This document shows positions 58,860 through 64,000 of a stretch of DNA of 64,000 nucleotides, piece after piece. Origin of the DNA: Antitrichia curtipendula (taxonomy: Eukaryota; Streptophyta; Bryopsida; Hypnales; Leucodontaceae). Numbering within the stretch: position 1 is the stretch's first letter; every line of letters begins with the position of its first letter. The notes under the pieces are model-generated. The model was not told the DNA's origin. It ran no database searches and was given only the letters and a program-made list of their open reading frames with translations. Location of the stretch: positions 34,200,322-34,264,321 of the forward strand of contig OX579638.1 of NCBI GenBank assembly GCA_951230915.1, in the 5' to 3' direction. The translations under genes were made by a program, and so were the position numbers.

Positions 58860-61800
58860 GTAAGTCGCAATATAAGAGATGTTCATATTTTGTAGTCATA
58901 GTCTAGAGGTACACAAGCTCTCTGCACATATTACATACATTGCCATGCTGCAGTGAATCACACTCGCAATAATTATCAACATTGTGAAAAAAGTTTACAA
59001 GACGTTTACGTCGGATAATATCATACGATTGTATAAAACAATCAAGTGTAATTGGAAAGACAGAATTGTTTGAATTTTGTGTCCCCTTCTTCATACTATA
59101 TAGGCGGCCACGTACTTGTTAGTGGTACTACTTAATTGTTTCACGTTGATATCTACTTTATTTTGATGCAATGTAGGTCAATTATTTGGTCTCAACACCT
59201 CCCAATTCAGTGGAAACCTCTCATTTTAATGAATATAACGTTAAAACTGAACAATAGAATGGAGATGCTAACAAAGATTGTACTGATGAAAAAGCAAGCA
59301 AAATTGAACCGTATAGAAAATACTCACTTCATGAACGAAGAAACAATACAGCAAGTGAACTTCAAAAACAATGGCATCACAATGTATGCACTATGACGGC
59401 GATGGATTGAAAAACCAAGGACAGGGAAAGAGGAAATGAGAGACAATGCACGTAGGAGAAAGACGATTGATGGTGGCAGGATAAAATGAGCGGGAGGGTT
59501 CAAAATTTTCATGAATTCTAGGGAGGCTTAGGAGAAAAGTATCTCCTGCCTTTAGGAAGAGTTGACTTTCCATTATCCCAAATAATAGTAAATTCGGAGA
59601 GTATGGAGCACCTTTTACAAAAGTGACATGGAATTTAGAATAATTCCATTGAGACTCTTAGCTATAAATCGGGAGACTTTTGGTGAACGGGAAATTTTGC
59701 AACAACCTTTCCTCGGAGAATGTGGAGTTCTTTTGTAAAATTTTGTGGATATTGAAAATTCCTAGATTTGGCCATTCTCCAGCTATCTACCACCCGACTT
59801 GTTTTGGATACCCTATGTAGTTTAGAGATTTAGGATTTAGGGTTTAGATTCGTATCATGCTATGCATTCAATTATAAACGCCATTTTTTTGGAAAGATAT
59901 GTTACCAATGCACCAGCCCCCCAAAGTATGATCTTGTTGCAAATATGGTGGAGACTTGAAATTTAAGGGCAAAATAAATTTGGGTCACTTTTGTTTCCAA
60001 TTTACAACGCCATGGATATAAATTCATTGATGGGCCATTTCCAACTTTCTTTAAGAAGCCACGTCACCAATACTTGACAATTGACATGCAAACAAAGCAA
60101 AAAAAAATAGGTCATTGTACAAGTAATTTATCATTTAATAGTATCACAAGTTCATTCTCTTCTTAAAAGGGATGTGTATAAAATAACTTTACATTCCCAC
60201 TTGTTTGTCATGTAGTAGCTTAGTTTTGTAACTTTTGTTTGAAATCAATGCCATTTGTATTGAATACAATACTTGATCACTATATTTTTTTGTCAACACA
60301 CAAAATTTATTACATATTTTTTAAAGTTAGAATGGACTCAAATAATACACACAACGTTGGAAGGATGTAGTTTACCATTAGAATTAAAATCAAAGTAGTA
60401 TAACTTTTTAAATGAGCAGGATAAGGAAAAAAGAAATCGGAGTTCAATATTTGAGAAAAAAAATTTAGAATTCAGTATTTACATCTTTTGTTCTATCTAT
60501 TCATTTTAAAGTTGCTTCGCAAATTCATTGTAAAGCATTTATGATATTTGTTTTTTATTACAACAAGAAATGAGTCAAATGACCCATGATGGTGTTTAAT
60601 GCATGCTGTTGTAAATTTCAAAGACAAGCACCCTAGCACGTCCTAACACTATTAAAATAATCATTAACTCAAATACTCGTGAGCTTCATATTGGCAATTG
60701 ACCGCAACATGGACTCATCTTCTCATTTGCCTACAATATAATACGAACAATCTCATGTAAGAGTGCTAAATTAGCATGCTGCAATACGCTAAGCACCCAT
60801 CTTCTATGATACATCATTCTCTATAATTTGATATAACATTTTACTTAGTAGCATTGTATTAAAATCCTTCAACATTTGCAAAGAAGGCCATATTCATTAA
60901 AATGAAATAAAATAATGAATTTGATAACTTAAATCTCCTCCTTTCAAAGCTAAGTTGTTGAAGGCAAAGATAAATAAATATAGACAACACTATGACCAAT
61001 AAATCAAAAGATTATTAGAAATGGACACCAAGATAAAAGTCAATTACATTTAATTAAAGCTATTATAGAAATTTGAATGCAATGGCCCTTGAGTGAAAAG
61101 ACAAATAAATCAACAACAATAAGATCATCATTCTCAAAAGCATTGCCAACTTTTGCTATGTTACAAACACTCTTACAAATGTGGAACCAAGTAACAATGA
61201 GCATTCAATGGTGTCATAATTGTTTTCTTAGTTCTCATCTTAGTTGTGAATACTAATGACCTATTTATTCATTCAAATTCTTGAACATTGTGCACGCAAA
61301 CAATGAGGTGTATATTGGCATCTAATTATTTAAAGCAGTGATCATACATTATTATGCATCATTTTTTTTACTTTAAAACTTCGCAAACATAATATAAAAT
61401 TCAATATCAAAAATGTTGTAGACTATTATAATGATGATAATAGCAATATATTGACTTAATCCTTCAAACAAATTTCCTCCATTTCAAAGATATCATGGCA
61501 AAATCAAATTCAAATGCCCATATAGTCAAAACTTCAAGTTTACGACCAAATGATATTTTATGCAATTCTATTCACATTTGAGAATGCCATGCTTTCAAAA
61601 CCATGACCATTTCTTTTCTTTTTTAAATTACTTGTTGTGAGCGTTTATTTACCCACCCTTGGTAAATCAACGTGCACAACAAGGTTCTAGTAATTATGAT
61701 TAATTCCTACGGGTGCCTAATGTCGGTCCATTATGCCTTCCAAGCAATGAATCTTTGTGTAATTTCTAAGTGTTTTGGACTCAAGACAACTTAAGATAGC

Positions 61801-63100
61801 TCAAATTAGGTTTTAGTTGGCCTTTTTGGCTTCTAATTAGGCCGCTGTGATTTCTTAGTGAAGTTGTGTTCAGACCAAAAAAAAATTCTACATTCTTGTA
61901 GGTTATTTTTTACTCATTCCAGAATGGTAAGACTCGATTTGATCGGATCTTCCTATCAAAAGTTATAAATGGATGAAGTTTGACTGCTAATCGGTACATC
62001 AGACTTCATCCATGGTTTTCTACTACTTGGTAAGTCTAAATTGGAATTTTTCTTCACTTTGAGCTTTTTTTTTTCTTTCCCAAATTCACCCAAATTTTTC
62101 CACTTTCACTTTCTCTAACTATTTTTCATCCATTCTAATAACTAAACTTCATTCAACTCTATCTTGTTTGTTTTAAGTCCAAATTCTATGTTTAAGATGT
62201 TTTTGGAAAGCTCTAGATTAGACTTACATTGATTTGAATCTAAAACTTGAAAAAAACTCAATACAACTACTTGGACTTGGACTTCTAATTCGGTTCCTAT
62301 GTTTTAAGAGATCAACTTTGAAATTTGATAACTTTTGAAATGTTTAGTAATTTACAATGTATGGTGGCTCGTCTTCAACATTGATGTAGAAGTTGTCTCC
62401 CTCTTTTTTGTTCGCCATGTTGTGAAGTTGCTAAGTATTTGTGCCCACGACTTAAAGTCAAGAAAAATCACAGTTTGTAGGTGCTCTAATACAAATTTCA
62501 ATTCCTTCTATCTTACCTTTTCAACTACATTATTAGATTCCAAGTCAACCTTGGAAATTGGTCCAATAATGTATTCTAAATAATTGACTTTTATCTTTCT
62601 TCAAGTCAATTGTTTTTCTATCTCTAACTAATGATTGTAATGAAATTTCAAAGATTTTTTAGCTAAAGCCTATCTTCTTCAAACCTTCTTCCATCCTACT
62701 ATAAACTTCTTCTATTTGCACTTACTTCTCACACTTCAATCACTTGAGTTTGGAAACTCACTAGATAGGCTAAAGGAGTGAAAGAGTTTGTGAGATAGTT
62801 GCTAAATCCTCTCTTCTAATTGAGAATTAATATCTCTAATTCTCCTTCTAATTCTCCTTCTAATTCTTCTTTTATTTTTTTTCTAATTCTCTCTCTAACT
62901 TCTTCTAAATTTTGTTTGCAACTCTCTTTTTCCTCAACTTCACAGTTTTCTATTCTAATTTGACTTCTAAGTCTCTAGTTTCTACTCTCTATTCCTCAAT
63001 TTCTCCACTTTAAACTCCTAAACTCTCGCTAATTCAACTCCATTTTCCTTCCTTCTCCTACTACTTCCTTCTTCTCTTCTTCCACCTACTTCCTCCTTCT
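58860..63100. other. AT-rich, no gene recognised
   Basis: Includes TTTTAATGAATATAACGTT (59230), shared with 8205-8222 and similar to 29190, and a pyrimidine-rich CTCTAATTCTCC repeat tract (62820-63060). Short ORFs here look random. Confidence 0.5.
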
Positions 63101-63106
63101 TTTTCT

Positions 63107-63111
63107 TCTTC

Positions 63112-63142
<31 letters not shown>

Positions 63143-63145
63143 TTT
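63107..63145. repeat. (TTTA)n microsatellite
   Basis: About nine TTTA units, following a CT-rich tract and preceding an A-rich stretch. Confidence 0.9.
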
Positions 63146-63189
63146 TACAACAAAAAAACAAAAACAAAAAAGACAACCCTAAAATCATT

Positions 63190-63420
63190 AGAAGGGGGGG
63201 TGATTAATTCCCCCTCCCTAGCTTGCTGGAGGCTCCTGGCCAGTGGACTGCCTGGTCGGCCGGTGGTTGATCCGGGCCAGGACTTGGCCACCCGGTACTG
63301 GGCCTTTGCCTACCAGTGGCCGAATTAGGCTAGGGTTGACAGCCTAGTCCTGGTCCTGCCATTCTACCGAGGGTTTGGTCGCCTTGGTAGGGACGTTTTC
63401 GGGGCTAGCCCCAAAAAACT
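63190..63420. other. GC-rich island, unknown
   Basis: An abrupt GC-rich block (CCCCCTCCCTAGCTTGCTGG to GGGGCTAGCCCC) in AT-rich DNA next to the (TTTA)n tract, with repeated GGCCAGTGG/CCAGTGGCC-like words. Possibly a short insertion end; no ORF. Confidence 0.4.
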
Positions 63421-64000
63421 AACAAAAATTTGGAATTTTTATGGAAATTTTTATGACAAATTTTTTTTTTTAGGACACTAACTTGGATGGCTAACTTGGA
63501 AATTTCAATGGAAGGAATTCTAAGTCAAAGTTCCGCCATATTTTGAAATACGCCTAAAGCTTTGCCGCTAATGTGATTTCTAACCAATACTCAACTATAA
63601 ACTTACTGTATTTTTTGTAAAGTCTTCAAACTTCTATAAACACTCCAAACAAGCGAAGTCAAAGCTTCGACGGACTTTGCAATTACACAACTTCTATGAA
63701 AATACTTCTAATAAGTGAGGTCAAAGTTTCACCGTAACTTTGCAAAATATCCACTTCTATAAACAAATTTAATTTAAACAAAGCCAAAGCTTTGCCATAT
63801 TATAGGAACAAGGAGAAATATGGACAACCACGAAGGAAATGAAGTGTTAGTAAAATAATAAATTAACACATGTTAGTCCTATAATAACTTAAACGACGCT
63901 ACAGATTTTCTCCAAGTGGCATCGCCAGTCGTGAAGTCTTGATTGCTAAGCTTGCTTATAATAGATTTTTCTTGTTGTAGCTTAGCATACTCTTTTGACA

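Overview
The window reads as nuclear DNA of a streptophyte plant, most likely a large-genome bryophyte, lycophyte or charophyte alga. The grounds are spliceosomal introns with GT..AG borders, an interstitial plant-type telomere array (AAACCCT), long AT-rich non-coding stretches, and decay dominated by CAG-to-TAG stops, which fits plant CHG methylation. The species cannot be fixed from sequence. No rRNA, tRNA, CRISPR or bacterial gene was found. Nearly everything with coding character belongs to, or has been broken by, mobile DNA.

Layout. (1) 1-600: 5' end of a minus-strand 'TGTC element' (my label), a ~3.4-kb family with TGTC..GACA ends, 5-bp target duplications and one ~530-650-codon ORF. 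(2) 1169-7555: an intronless transposase-like gene (T1), split by a 3,474-bp hAT-like foldback element (2495-5968, 8-bp TSD). (3) 8.3-13.3 kb: 5' exons of a decayed gene H (coiled coils, RING-like zinc motif), whose last left-hand exon holds TGTC element 2 (9852-13324). (4) 13780-47199: a candidate 33.4-kb element G1 in the next intron of H; the H frame resumes in phase at 47326-48237. G1 carries a beta-type DNA-methyltransferase-like gene and a SWIM zinc-finger ORF. (5) 16121-41081: a candidate 25.0-kb element G2 inside an intron of that methyltransferase gene, with 28-bp inverted ends and a 4-bp duplication. Removing it leaves an intron of about 120 bp. (6) Inside G2 are two divergent genes: a minus-strand transposase-like gene T2 (17607-24319), broken by TGTC element 3 (19957-23433), and a six-exon plus-strand gene P (31432-38520) joining a GGQHT (ParB-like) region to a C-terminal FCP1-type HAD phosphatase. 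G2 is peppered with about 40 copies of an 18-bp palindrome, ATCGTGRGATMYCACGAT, mostly in introns and flanks. (7) 41.5-54.1 kb: tandem repeats, a 54-bp-arm hairpin, H 3' exons, and a minus-strand multi-exon transposon-like gene W (49584-53435). (8) 54.8-58.9 kb: gene K, split by TGTC element 4 (55420-58797). (9) 58.9-64 kb: AT-rich, no gene recognised.

How it fits together: the region is a four-level nest (H > G1 > G2 > TGTC element 3). Each junction is supported by a target duplication, and the interrupted reading frames rejoin across the insertions; the outermost (G1) has the weakest terminal repeats. The leading candidate for an undescribed system is G2: transposase-like gene, GGQHT/FCP1 fusion gene and a private palindrome. 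The second is the TGTC family, which looks like free-standing LTRs carrying an ORF. All functional names rest on motifs read by eye; no database search was possible.
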